Source of the DNA: Planctomycetota bacterium
GTDB lineage: Bacteria; Planctomycetota; Planctomycetia; Pirellulales; PLA5
NCBI GenBank assembly: GCA_003576845.1
Contig: QEVJ01000058.1
Coordinates: 1 to 34,117, forward strand
DNA: 34,117 nt
Reading direction: 5' to 3'
Shown here: piece after piece, positions 1-7,568 of the stretch
Layout: every line of letters starts with the position of its first letter
How positions within the stretch are numbered: the stretch's first letter is position 1
Notes under the pieces: model-generated
Database searches by the model: none
The model's input: only the letters and a program-made list of their open reading frames with translations
What the model was told of the DNA's origin: nothing
Translations under genes and position numbers: made by a program

Positions 1-63
1 AACGAGCGCGCGGAACTCGTCGACCGTGACGAGGTCTGCGGCTAGGTTCGGTGAGCGGATCAT
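1..63 (-). CDS. N-terminal fragment of an unidentified protein, cut by the left edge
   Basis: An ATG at 63 opens a minus-strand frame that runs off the window after 21 codons (MIRSPNLAADLVTVDEFRAL and one more residue). Third positions are mostly G or C, as in the real genes here. A perfect TATAAT lies on the same strand at 114-109, giving a leader of about 40 bases, and a weak GGGA ribosome site precedes the start. The piece LVTVDEF loosely recalls the start of Uma2-type nucleases, which are abundant in planctomycetes, but 21 residues cannot settle a family. A competing plus-strand frame (1-45, ending in TAG) also has acceptable codon use, so the fragment is only moderately supported. Confidence 0.4.
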   Translation of the reverse strand, partial: MIRSPNLAADLVTVDEFRALV

Positions 64-108
64 ACTGCAAATCCCGGTGAAGGCCGCGTCGTTCAGGACG
101 CCTCATTC

Positions 109-114
109 ATTATA
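109..114 (-). promoter_or_regulatory. possible -10 box (TATAAT) for the left-edge gene
   Basis: A perfect TATAAT lies on the minus strand, about 46 bases before the ATG at 63. No convincing -35 hexamer lies 16-18 bases further upstream, so this is a half-promoter at best. Confidence 0.3.
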
Positions 115-175
115 GCGTCCGTGCGAAGTTTCTGCCCCGCGGGAATGCCCGCACGTTGGCCGTAACTCGAAGGCG

Positions 176-215
176 TCGTCATGCGACCAACGGATTTGCG
201 TCGGTCGCATGACGA
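176..215 (-). terminator. 13-bp perfect inverted repeat, possible terminator of the ThuA gene
   Basis: The arms 176-188 and 203-215 are perfectly complementary (TCGTCATGCGACC and its reverse complement) around a 14-base loop. The hairpin lies 57 bases past the stop codon of the minus-strand ThuA gene. There is no T-run after it on either strand, so it is not a classical intrinsic terminator. It could equally protect the mRNA end or be a protein-binding dyad. Confidence 0.4.
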
Positions 216-271
216 ACGTGCCTTCATTTAGTTATTCGACAGAAGCGATGACGGCGTTCGGATGCACGACA

Positions 272-1159
272 TCATAACCTCTTCGCGTCCGCTTTGCTCT
301 TCTCGTTCCACTTCTCGGAAACGTCCGGATTCGGCGTGGCGTCGCCGTCTTCTTTGCGGAGAATCCACTTGATGCCCCCGAGGACCGACTCCATGTACTT
401 CTCGTTCGTCCAGATGTCTTCCTGGTGGCCGAGGCTGATGTAAAACACGCGGCCATTACCCCAGTCTTTGACCCACGCGATCGGCACGTGGTACGGCGCC
501 TTTTGTTTGGTCTTTTCCATGTTCATGCTCATCAGCACGCGGACGTTCTTCGGCTCGAAGTTCTTGAACTGGTAGATTTCGTCCTTGATCGTGAACTCTT
601 CGCCCCACGGCTTCGCGGCCGGGTGCTTGGTGTCGTGAACCGTGACGGTGATCTGCGAACCGGCATTCCACGGGTGGCCGTTGAACGTGCCGCCGATCAT
701 CTCGTAGTAAATCTTGTCGTTGTTGTACGTGTCGGTCGCCGAGTGGCTGCCGATGAAGCCATGGCCCTTCTGCTTCAGCCAGTCGTTGATGAAGTAGTCG
801 AGCGTTTCCTCGTCGATGGGCAGCTTGCCGGTCGTGTAGAAGTAGACGATGTCGTAACCGGCGAGTTTTTCCTTCGTGAAATCCTTCTTCACGTCTTGCG
901 TGCAGTCGACGCGGAACAGGCCGCTCTTGATGCCCAAGTCGGTGATCGCCCGCTCGGATGGCGAAAGTTGATTTTCCTTCCGCGTGACGCTGCCGTGCTT
1001 GAAGCCGGCGCTCTGCGTGACCATCAAGATGCGAGCGCCCTGCTTGGCGGCGTCATCCTTGGCGGCATCATCCTTGGCGGCGGCGGGTTCGTCGGCCCGA
1101 GCCAAGGCGGGTGCAAATAGCGAAACGAGGGCAACGGCGAGGAAAGTGCGGCGAATCAC
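272..1159 (-). CDS. secreted ThuA-domain protein
   Basis: A 295-residue protein of the ThuA (trehalose-utilisation) fold, which is related to class I glutamine amidotransferases. Such proteins are very common in planctomycetes, often linked to carbohydrate metabolism, with mostly unproven activity. The GTG at 1159 is chosen because an AGGA ribosome site (1167-1170) lies 7 bases upstream and the product then begins with a clean signal peptide (MIRRTFLAVALVSLFAPALA, cleavage near residue 22). A longer frame to 1204 would put charged residues before the signal. The ThuA core runs from about 43 (ARILMVTQSAGF) to 267, with the typical GFIGSHSATDTY at 134-145 and VFYISLGH at 238-245. Residues 26-39 are an AAKDD repeat encoded by a 15-bp tandem repeat (1043-1080). 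No neighbour suggests a substrate. Confidence 0.88.
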   Translation of the reverse strand: MIRRTFLAVALVSLFAPALARADEPAAAKDDAAKDDAAKQGARILMVTQSAGFKHGSVTRKENQLSPSERAITDLGIKSGLFRVDCTQDVKKDFTKEKLAGYDIVYFYTTGKLPIDEETLDYFINDWLKQKGHGFIGSHSATDTYNNDKIYYEMIGGTFNGHPWNAGSQITVTVHDTKHPAAKPWGEEFTIKDEIYQFKNFEPKNVRVLMSMNMEKTKQKAPYHVPIAWVKDWGNGRVFYISLGHQEDIWTNEKYMESVLGGIKWILRKEDGDATPNPDVSEKWNEKSKADAKRL

Positions 1160-1292
1160 GGCGGGGTCCTTTCGTGAAAGGTGGGAGCGAAGGGCGGGAA
1201 GCAAAGCCCCAGGCCGCGTGCATTCCGCCGCCGGGACTCACACCATTGAACCACGCGTCGGGGCGGTTTTCAACTTCGCAAAGGCGGACCGC

Positions 1293-1323
1293 TTGACTCT
1301 CCCGTAACGGGAGGCGGTAAGCT
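1293..1323 (+). promoter_or_regulatory. MerR-type promoter and operator
   Basis: TTGACT (1293-1298) and TAAGCT (1318-1323) are separated by 19 bp instead of 17. The spacer contains the perfect dyad CTCCCG-TAA-CGGGAG (1299-1313). An over-long spacer with a central dyad is the hallmark of promoters activated by MerR-family proteins, which untwist the DNA between the boxes. It points at the MerR gene whose GTG lies 35 bases downstream, so autoregulation is inferred. Confidence 0.75.
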
Positions 1324-1358
1324 GTCCAAAAACACCGTCACCCCAGCCGAGTCCTACC

Positions 1359-2168
1359 GTGTTCACCATCGGCGAGTTCTCCCGGATCACCGGACTGACC
1401 GTAAAGGCCTTGCGGTTCTACCACGACGAGGGCCTGCTCCTGCCAACGTGCGTGGACGAGCAGACGGGCTACCGCTATTACGCCGAAAGCAAGGTCGAGC
1501 TGGCCCTGGCAATCGTCGAGCTCCGCCGCCTTGAGTTTTCGGTCCAACAGATCGCCGACCTGCTCGCCCGCATCGACGACGATGCCGACCTGCTCGACGA
1601 GCTCGAACGCCACAAGCAAACCATCGACGCCGAGGCCCGCCGGTTTCGCCGGATCGGCAGGGATCTGGATCGTTTCATTTCCCATCAACGCGAGGTCCGC
1701 ACCGCCATGCAAACCGCAACGCTCGAGTTCGCCGACAAATCGCTCCCCCCGCTGCTCGTCGCCGGCATCCGCACCCGCGGTCGGTACCGCGACTGCGGCC
1801 CGCTGTTCGGCCAACTTTGTCGCAAGGTAGGCCGCCACGCCGCCGGTCCGCCGATGATGCTCTGCTACGACACCGAGTTCCGCGAAGACGACGCCGACTT
1901 CGAGGTCGCCGTGCCGATTCGCAAACCGCTCGTGCTCGACGGCGCGGCCGTCCACGAACTCCCCGCCGCAACGTGCCTGACGCTCGTTCATCGCGGCCCC
2001 TACGAAGACCTCGGCAATTCCTATGCGAAGGCCCTCGCCGAAGTCCACCGCCGCGGTGTCGAAATCGACCGTCCCACGCGCGAAATCTACCTCAAAGGCC
2101 CCGGCATATTCTTTCGCGGCAATCCGAAGAAGTACCTCACCGAGCTGCAATTCCCGCTGAAGTCGTGA
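1359..2168 (+). CDS. MerR-family transcriptional regulator with GyrI-like effector domain
   Basis: A 269-residue DNA-binding regulator. Residues 1-70 are the winged helix-turn-helix of the MerR family (FTIGEFSRITGLTVKALRFY, then GLLLP and TGYRYY). Residues 75-115 form the dimerisation helix, and about 120-269 match the GyrI-like/AraC effector-binding domain that binds hydrophobic small molecules in BmrR-like regulators (note HRGPYEDLG at 211-219 and REIYLKGPG at 241-249). There is no C-terminal metal-binding cysteine cluster, so an organic ligand is more likely than a metal. Translation starts at GTG 1359. The promoter directly upstream has the 19-bp spacer and dyad expected for such a protein. 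No efflux pump or enzyme gene is adjacent on this strand, so its only visible target is itself. Confidence 0.9.
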   Translation: MFTIGEFSRITGLTVKALRFYHDEGLLLPTCVDEQTGYRYYAESKVELALAIVELRRLEFSVQQIADLLARIDDDADLLDELERHKQTIDAEARRFRRIGRDLDRFISHQREVRTAMQTATLEFADKSLPPLLVAGIRTRGRYRDCGPLFGQLCRKVGRHAAGPPMMLCYDTEFREDDADFEVAVPIRKPLVLDGAAVHELPAATCLTLVHRGPYEDLGNSYAKALAEVHRRGVEIDRPTREIYLKGPGIFFRGNPKKYLTELQFPLKS

Positions 2169-2514
2169 TCCGAGAGTGCGACTCGCGGCGAGCGCCAAAA
2201 TGCAAAACGCCCCAAAAAAACGCGGGAAACCGCGCCCCCCCGACGTTCCGGCCGAAGGCGGCTTGGTGTTCGTCTATACTTTCCGGTTGTCGCGGCCCTA
2301 TAATCCAATAACCGCTCGCGCAGGGCAGCACTTGTTGTCCTTGCCGGGCGGCCCCGCCGTTTTTTTTGGCCGCGATGGGGTTCGTTCGCCGTGCGAGGTC
2401 CTTTTCGCGGCGAACCGTTCGCGAGCCGCGCTTCGTGGGGCAACGTCGCCTTCGCGCATGCCTGCCGGTTTCTGGGCCTGTCGTTCGCCGCTCGCGTAAG
2501 ATTCACGAGGGATC
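2169..2514. other. intergenic region, 346 bases, no gene seen
   Basis: This stretch separates the MerR gene from the lipoprotein gene. Short frames cross it on both strands but none has protein-like composition. A perfect TATAAT at 2299-2304 on the plus strand could be a -10 box for the gene at 2515, with a leader of about 200 bases, but no good -35 precedes it. A GC stem with an eight-T run lies at 2347-2367. Confidence 0.6.
2347..2367 (+). terminator. weak terminator-like stem with T-run
   Basis: GGCG (2347-2350) can pair with CGCC (2355-2358), and eight T residues follow at 2360-2367. The stem is short. The site lies 180 bases past the MerR stop, and also downstream of the TATAAT at 2299, so it could end the MerR transcript or sit in the leader of the next gene. 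Confidence 0.3.
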
Positions 2515-3714
2515 ATGCCACGTTCGCTTCGTTTCTTGGGGGTGCTCTCGCTTGCGGCGGCGACGGTTCTCGCGGGTTGCTCGCGGCAGGAAGGCGTGGC
2601 TCGCTATACGGTTCCTAAGCCGAAGCCGGTGCATTCCGCGGCGGCGGTCCAACCTGGCGGCCCGCCGATGACGGGGATGCCGCAGGTCGCCGGCGACCGG
2701 ATGTTCGCAGCGATCGTACTCCGCGGCGACAAGGCCTGGTTCTTTAAAGCCGTCGGTGCGCGAGACGCCATCGCGCCCCATGCCGAAAAACTGCTCGACT
2801 TCGTCAAATCGGTCCGATTCGAGGCCGACGGCACGCCCAAGTGGACCTTGCCCGAGGGCTGGCAAGAGCAACCGGGAAGCGCCTTGCGGTTCGCCACGAT
2901 CGTGCTCGGCGGCTCAACCCCCGTGGAGATGTCCGTAACGGTGCTTCCCAAGACTGAGGCCGACGAGCCGTACATCCTGGCGAACGTCAATCGCTGGCGC
3001 GGACAGTTGAGCCTGGGGCCGATCGACGCGGCCCAACTCGCCAAACAGTCGATTCAAGTTCCGATTGCCGACGGCCAGACTGCGACGGTCGTTGTGCTCG
3101 CGGCCGAGTCCCACGCCGCCGCTGCGTCGTCAACGCCGCCGAGCGAAGCGCCCTCGAACCACGCCCGGGCGATGGCGCTCAACTATGAAGCGCCGAAAAG
3201 CTGGACCGAGCAGGGCTCGCGTAGCGAGCGCAAAGCGTCATTCTCCGTAACGGACGGCGATCGGAGTCTCGACATTTCCGTGACGAGCTTCCCCGCGGCG
3301 GCCGCGCAGATCGCCGATCCGATTTCCAACATCAATCGGTGGCGCGGGCAGATCGGGCTGGCCGCCGCGACGCCGGAACAAATCGCCGGCGATGCGAAGG
3401 AAGTCCGCATTTCCGGTTATCGCGGGGCGTACGTCGAAATGTTCGCCCCGAGCGCCGAGAAGGCGGAGCGCGCGACGCTGGCGGCCATGTTCCGCGCCGG
3501 CGACGACGTGTGGTTCGTCAAGCTGACGGGTGACGCCGCGCTTGCCCAGCGCGAGCGCGACGCCTTCCGAAGGTTCCTCGATTCGCTTCGCCTGGATACC
3601 GCGGACGCGAAGCCGACGCCACCGAGCGCGACGCAACCCAATGCCGAGAAAGCCGATCCGGCGAAGCCCGACTCCGCCAAAACCCCGTCGCCAGGAGCGA
3701 CCGATGGCAAGTGA
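2515..3714 (+). CDS. lipoprotein with duplicated modules, first gene of the cytochrome c maturation pair
   Basis: A 399-residue lipoprotein with signal peptide and lipobox LAGC (Cys22), predicted to be membrane-anchored outside the cytoplasm. Two related halves are visible. Residues 110-197 and 223-311 both contain WxxxxSxxxxxxF-type strands and the near-identical NVNRWRGQL (157-165) and NINRWRGQI (272-280). Residues 62-102 (FAAIVLRGDKAWFFKAVG) and 320-360 (LAAMFRAGDDVWFVKLTG) are also similar to each other. The order is therefore C-N-N-C. The C-terminal 40 residues are a Pro/Ala/Lys-rich tail. The fold may be PsbP/DcrB-like; this is a guess from the pattern. Its stop overlaps the ccsBA start by 11 bp, so the two are translationally coupled and probably work together in haem or cytochrome assembly. 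Confidence 0.85.
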   Translation: MPRSLRFLGVLSLAAATVLAGCSRQEGVARYTVPKPKPVHSAAAVQPGGPPMTGMPQVAGDRMFAAIVLRGDKAWFFKAVGARDAIAPHAEKLLDFVKSVRFEADGTPKWTLPEGWQEQPGSALRFATIVLGGSTPVEMSVTVLPKTEADEPYILANVNRWRGQLSLGPIDAAQLAKQSIQVPIADGQTATVVVLAAESHAAAASSTPPSEAPSNHARAMALNYEAPKSWTEQGSRSERKASFSVTDGDRSLDISVTSFPAAAAQIADPISNINRWRGQIGLAAATPEQIAGDAKEVRISGYRGAYVEMFAPSAEKAERATLAAMFRAGDDVWFVKLTGDAALAQRERDAFRRFLDSLRLDTADAKPTPPSATQPNAEKADPAKPDSAKTPSPGATDGK

Positions 3715-6700
3715 CCTTTCCGAGCATAAACCGCACACGAACGACGTCTGGGAATCGGTCCGCGCGGCCCTTGGGCCGCTGGCGTCGCTCAAGTTCACCG
3801 TCGTGTTGTTTGCGATGGCGATCTTCATCGTGCTGGCGGGCACGCTCGGCCAGACGGACCTGAGCATCAACCAGACGATCGAGCACTATTTCCGCATGCC
3901 GCGACATCTCGAACGGTACACGCAGGACCCCTGGGGCCTGTTCGACGCAATGTTCGCGCGGATTCAGTTCAAGATTTTCTTTCCGGAGTCGTTCTTTCCG
4001 GAAATGCCGAAATACGCCTGGATGGAAAACCACTTCTATTTCCCCAAAGGCTGGACGATCGGGGCGTTGATGTTCGTGAATCTGCTCGCCGCCCATCTCG
4101 TGCGGTTTCGGATTCAGGCGAAATCGACACGGCTGTGGACCGGCTGCGCGACTTTGGTCTTGGGTTGCGTTTTGACGTATGCCGTCATTCACAGCGGGGC
4201 AATCGGCGACGACGCGGGCGTGCAGGACGCGGCGGCGCTGAGTTGGGAGACCATCTGGCTGCTGCTCAAGATCGCGCTGGCCGCGCTATGGCTCGTCGTC
4301 GCCGTTGCGATCGCGAAGATGGACCCCGAAAGGCGAAAAACGCGGATCGCGTTGGGCGTCGGGGACGCGGTGTTTGGCGCGGCGCTCGCCTGGGCGTTCA
4401 TCGGCGGCGCCGGATGGTCGCCCGATCCTTCGTCGATGCGAATTCTCTGGCAGTTGGTCAAAGCCACGGTAGCCGGGCTGGTGCTGCTCGCCGGGTGCTA
4501 TCAGGTGTTCGAACAGCGGGCCGGGATCGTGCTGTTGCACGCCGGCGTCGGCCTGATGATGTTCAGCGAGTTGCTCGTCGGCGTGTCGGCCGTCGAATCG
4601 CACCTGACCGCGCAGGAAGGTCAGGCCAAGAACTACTCGGAAGTCGGCGACGAATTCGAGATTGCCGTCGTCGACCCGTCGGCCGGCGACCGCGACGACG
4701 TGGTCGTCGTTCCGCTGCACCTGCTCGAAGGCGGTGAAACGGTCGAGAACGACGAATTACCGTTTTCGGTTCGGCTCGTGCAGCACATTCCCAACGCGCC
4801 GCGAATTCGGGCCGCGCGGGCGGAAGACGACAATCCCGCGACCGTGGGCGTGGGCCTCAAGGAATTTCCCATATCGCAGCGGCCCGCGGCGGCGACGGAC
4901 GCGAACCAGCAATTCAATTCGCCCGCCGTGTACGTCGAGTTGACCGACAAGGACGGGAAGTCGCTGGGTGTGTACATGCTTTCGGTCGCGTACATGCGCG
5001 ACTGGGTCGAATCGCGCCAGACACCGGAGAAGATCACGGTAGGCGACAAGACCTACGAAGTTTCGCTTCGCTACCGCCGCATCTACCGGCCGTTCTGGAT
5101 CGAAGTAATCGACGCCGAGCAGAAGAATTACACCGGCTCCGCGATGGCCCGCAGCTACTCGTCCGACGTGCGCGTGATTGGCGCCGACGGCCGCGAGCTG
5201 CTCAAGACGAAAATCTGGATGAACAACCCGCTGCGTTACGCGGGCGAGACGTACTATCAATCGGGCTTTATTCCCAAGGAGTCGGCGGGCGCCGACACGA
5301 CGACGCTGCAAGTCGTGACCAACAAGGGTTGGATGATTCCCTACGTCTCGTGCATGATCGTGGGCGTGGGAATGCTGTTTCATTTCAGCACGACGCTGGT
5401 GCGATTCATCCGGCGCCGCGCTCGCGACGGAACGTTGATCGCGACGGCGACGGATTGGGCGGTTGGCTTGCCGATCAGCGCGTTTGCATCGAAGGAGAAG
5501 CACCGCCGCCAGCGCCACGAAAACCGCGCGGAAGATCAATTGCCGTGGCTGCGCTATTTGCCCGTTGGCGTGGCGGCGATTGCCGTGTTGTGGGCGGCGT
5601 CGAATGCGATCAAGCCGAGCAAGAAACTCGAAGGCATGGACCTGGAAGCGGCCGGACAATTGCCGGTGATGGACCATGCCCGCTGCAAGCCGCTCGATTC
5701 CCTCGCCCGGTCGACGTTGCGGGTCCTCTCGAAACAGGAGACGTTCGTCGACTCGAACGGCGTGCGGCAACCGGCGATTCGCTGGCTGTTGGACACGATC
5801 TCGGGCAGTCCGGACGCGGCCGGGCATCGCGTGCTCAAGATCGAGAACTTCGACGTCCAGGAGATTTTCGGTCTGTCGCCGCGGAAGGGATACTTATACT
5901 CGCTCGACGAGGTGTCCAAGGGCGAGAAGCGATTCTTGGAGGAATATGAACGGGCGCAGTTCGCGGCCCGCGACGCCGGCGAGCACGGAACGAAGCTCTC
6001 GCTGCGCGACGCCAAGATTCTTGAGTTCGCCAACCGCTATCAGGTGGTACGCGAGCTGCTGTTCGCGTTCCAGTCGCGGAACCACGTTCCGGACGCCTCG
6101 GCATTCGAGGGCGATGAGGAAAAGGCCCGGCAGAAGTTCTCCGAAAACCTCAATGAGATCATCGCGGAACTCGAATATCAGCGGGCGTCGATGGACGTCA
6201 AGCAGCCGCCGCCGCTGGCCGTGCCGACGAAGGACGCCAAGGGCGAGCCGGTGTGGGTCACGCTGGTAAGCGCCAACGTCGACGAGATCCTCACGAAGCT
6301 GGCGAATCCCGAGGCGGCCGCGCGGATGGGCATTACGCTCACCGAGCCCAGCGACGCGCGGAAGCATTGGAGCGACGTGCTCGCGGCCTACAAGGCCAAG
6401 GACGCCGACCGCTTCAACGACGCCGTGGCGGCGTATCGCGCGTATCTCGACGAGGAGTTGCCGATCGCCTACTCGCGAAGCCACGTCCAGTTCGAGGCGT
6501 TCTTCAATCGCGTCGAGCCGTTCTTTGTCGCGTCGGTGCTCTACTTGTTCGTGTTCGTACTCGCGGCGCTGGCCTGGCTCGGCTGGAGCGGTCCGCTCAA
6601 TCGCTCGGCGTTTTGGCTGGCGGCGACGACGTTGGTGTTGCACACGCTGGCGATCGCGGCGCGCGTGTACATCTCGGGCCGGCCGCCGGTGACGACGCTG

Positions 6701-7462
6701 TATTCTTCGGCCGTGTTCATCGGCTGGGGCTGCGTGTTGCTGGCCCTGGTGATGGAGTCCATCTTCCGGATAGGTTTGGGCAACGTCGTCGCCGGCATCA
6801 CCGGCAGCGCGACGCTGCTCATCGCCCATTTCCTCGCGCTCGACGGCGATACGTTCGAAGTGCTCCAGCCCGTGCTCGACACGCAGTTCTGGTTGGCCAC
6901 GCACGTGGTGACCGTTACGCTGGGTTATGCGACGACGTTCATGGCGGGCAAACTCGGCTTGATCTACGTGTTCCTGGGCATGTGCACGCCGGCGCTCGAC
7001 AAGAGCGTCTCCAAAGTTCTCGCGCGGATGATTTACGGCTCGTTGTGCTTCGCGATCTTCTTCAGCTTCGTCGGCACCGTGCTGGGCGGATTGTGGGCGG
7101 ACGATTCGTGGGGCCGCTTCTGGGGCTGGGACCCGAAGGAAAACGGCGCGCTCATCATCGTGCTCTGGAACGCGCTGTTGTTGCACGCCCGCTGGGACGG
7201 CTGGATCAAAGACCGCGGCATGGCCGTCATGGCGATGGTCGGCAACGCGGTCACGGCGTGGAGTTGGTTCGGCGTGAACAACCTCGGCGTCGGCTTGCAC
7301 TCCTACGGCAAGTCGGAAGCGGCAATCAACGCACTATTGGTGTTTTGGGTCGTGCAGGTTGCGATCGTCGGCGTCGGGATGTTGCCGCGGTCGTGCTGGT
7401 GGAGCTTCCGCGCCGAAGACCAGCGCTCGCTGGCCGCGAAAACGGCTCGCGGCGCCGGCTGA
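3704..7462 (+). CDS. ccsBA: fused ResB-CcsA (System II) cytochrome c biogenesis protein
   Basis: A 1252-residue integral membrane protein that should carry haem across the membrane and attach it to apocytochromes c. ATG 3704 is chosen because AGGAG (3693-3697) lies 6 bases upstream and the first membrane helix (30-48) follows; the frame is open further back. The N-terminal ResB/CcsB part (about 1-565) has a set of helices and a large extracytoplasmic loop (about 300-535). A helix near 615-635 is followed by a soluble region of about 300 residues (636-935). The C-terminal CcsA part (about 937-1240) carries the haem-binding WWD region (W1136, then WGWDPKE at 1140-1146) flanked by H1067 and H1199, matching the paired periplasmic histidines of CcsA. 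Fused CcsBA proteins are known from several phyla; the soluble insert recalls planctomycete and Bacteroidetes versions. Confidence 0.93.
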   Translation: MASDLSEHKPHTNDVWESVRAALGPLASLKFTVVLFAMAIFIVLAGTLGQTDLSINQTIEHYFRMPRHLERYTQDPWGLFDAMFARIQFKIFFPESFFPEMPKYAWMENHFYFPKGWTIGALMFVNLLAAHLVRFRIQAKSTRLWTGCATLVLGCVLTYAVIHSGAIGDDAGVQDAAALSWETIWLLLKIALAALWLVVAVAIAKMDPERRKTRIALGVGDAVFGAALAWAFIGGAGWSPDPSSMRILWQLVKATVAGLVLLAGCYQVFEQRAGIVLLHAGVGLMMFSELLVGVSAVESHLTAQEGQAKNYSEVGDEFEIAVVDPSAGDRDDVVVVPLHLLEGGETVENDELPFSVRLVQHIPNAPRIRAARAEDDNPATVGVGLKEFPISQRPAAATDANQQFNSPAVYVELTDKDGKSLGVYMLSVAYMRDWVESRQTPEKITVGDKTYEVSLRYRRIYRPFWIEVIDAEQKNYTGSAMARSYSSDVRVIGADGRELLKTKIWMNNPLRYAGETYYQSGFIPKESAGADTTTLQVVTNKGWMIPYVSCMIVGVGMLFHFSTTLVRFIRRRARDGTLIATATDWAVGLPISAFASKEKHRRQRHENRAEDQLPWLRYLPVGVAAIAVLWAASNAIKPSKKLEGMDLEAAGQLPVMDHARCKPLDSLARSTLRVLSKQETFVDSNGVRQPAIRWLLDTISGSPDAAGHRVLKIENFDVQEIFGLSPRKGYLYSLDEVSKGEKRFLEEYERAQFAARDAGEHGTKLSLRDAKILEFANRYQVVRELLFAFQSRNHVPDASAFEGDEEKARQKFSENLNEIIAELEYQRASMDVKQPPPLAVPTKDAKGEPVWVTLVSANVDEILTKLANPEAAARMGITLTEPSDARKHWSDVLAAYKAKDADRFNDAVAAYRAYLDEELPIAYSRSHVQFEAFFNRVEPFFVASVLYLFVFVLAALAWLGWSGPLNRSAFWLAATTLVLHTLAIAARVYISGRPPVTTLYSSAVFIGWGCVLLALVMESIFRIGLGNVVAGITGSATLLIAHFLALDGDTFEVLQPVLDTQFWLATHVVTVTLGYATTFMAGKLGLIYVFLGMCTPALDKSVSKVLARMIYGSLCFAIFFSFVGTVLGGLWADDSWGRFWGWDPKENGALIIVLWNALLLHARWDGWIKDRGMAVMAMVGNAVTAWSWFGVNNLGVGLHSYGKSEAAINALLVFWVVQVAIVGVGMLPRSCWWSFRAEDQRSLAAKTARGAG

Positions 7463-7568
7463 CCGCCGCCGACCGCCAATACGGTCCCCTCGGGCATGGC
7501 GACGGGATTTCGGGTATCCTAGAAAGGGGTGTGTTCCCTCACGGGCGAATCGATCGGAAACCGCCGCG

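Noticed and set aside
5894-7300. 468-codon minus-strand frame opposite ccsBA
   Set aside because: Antisense shadow of CcsA, which has intact WWD and histidine motifs.
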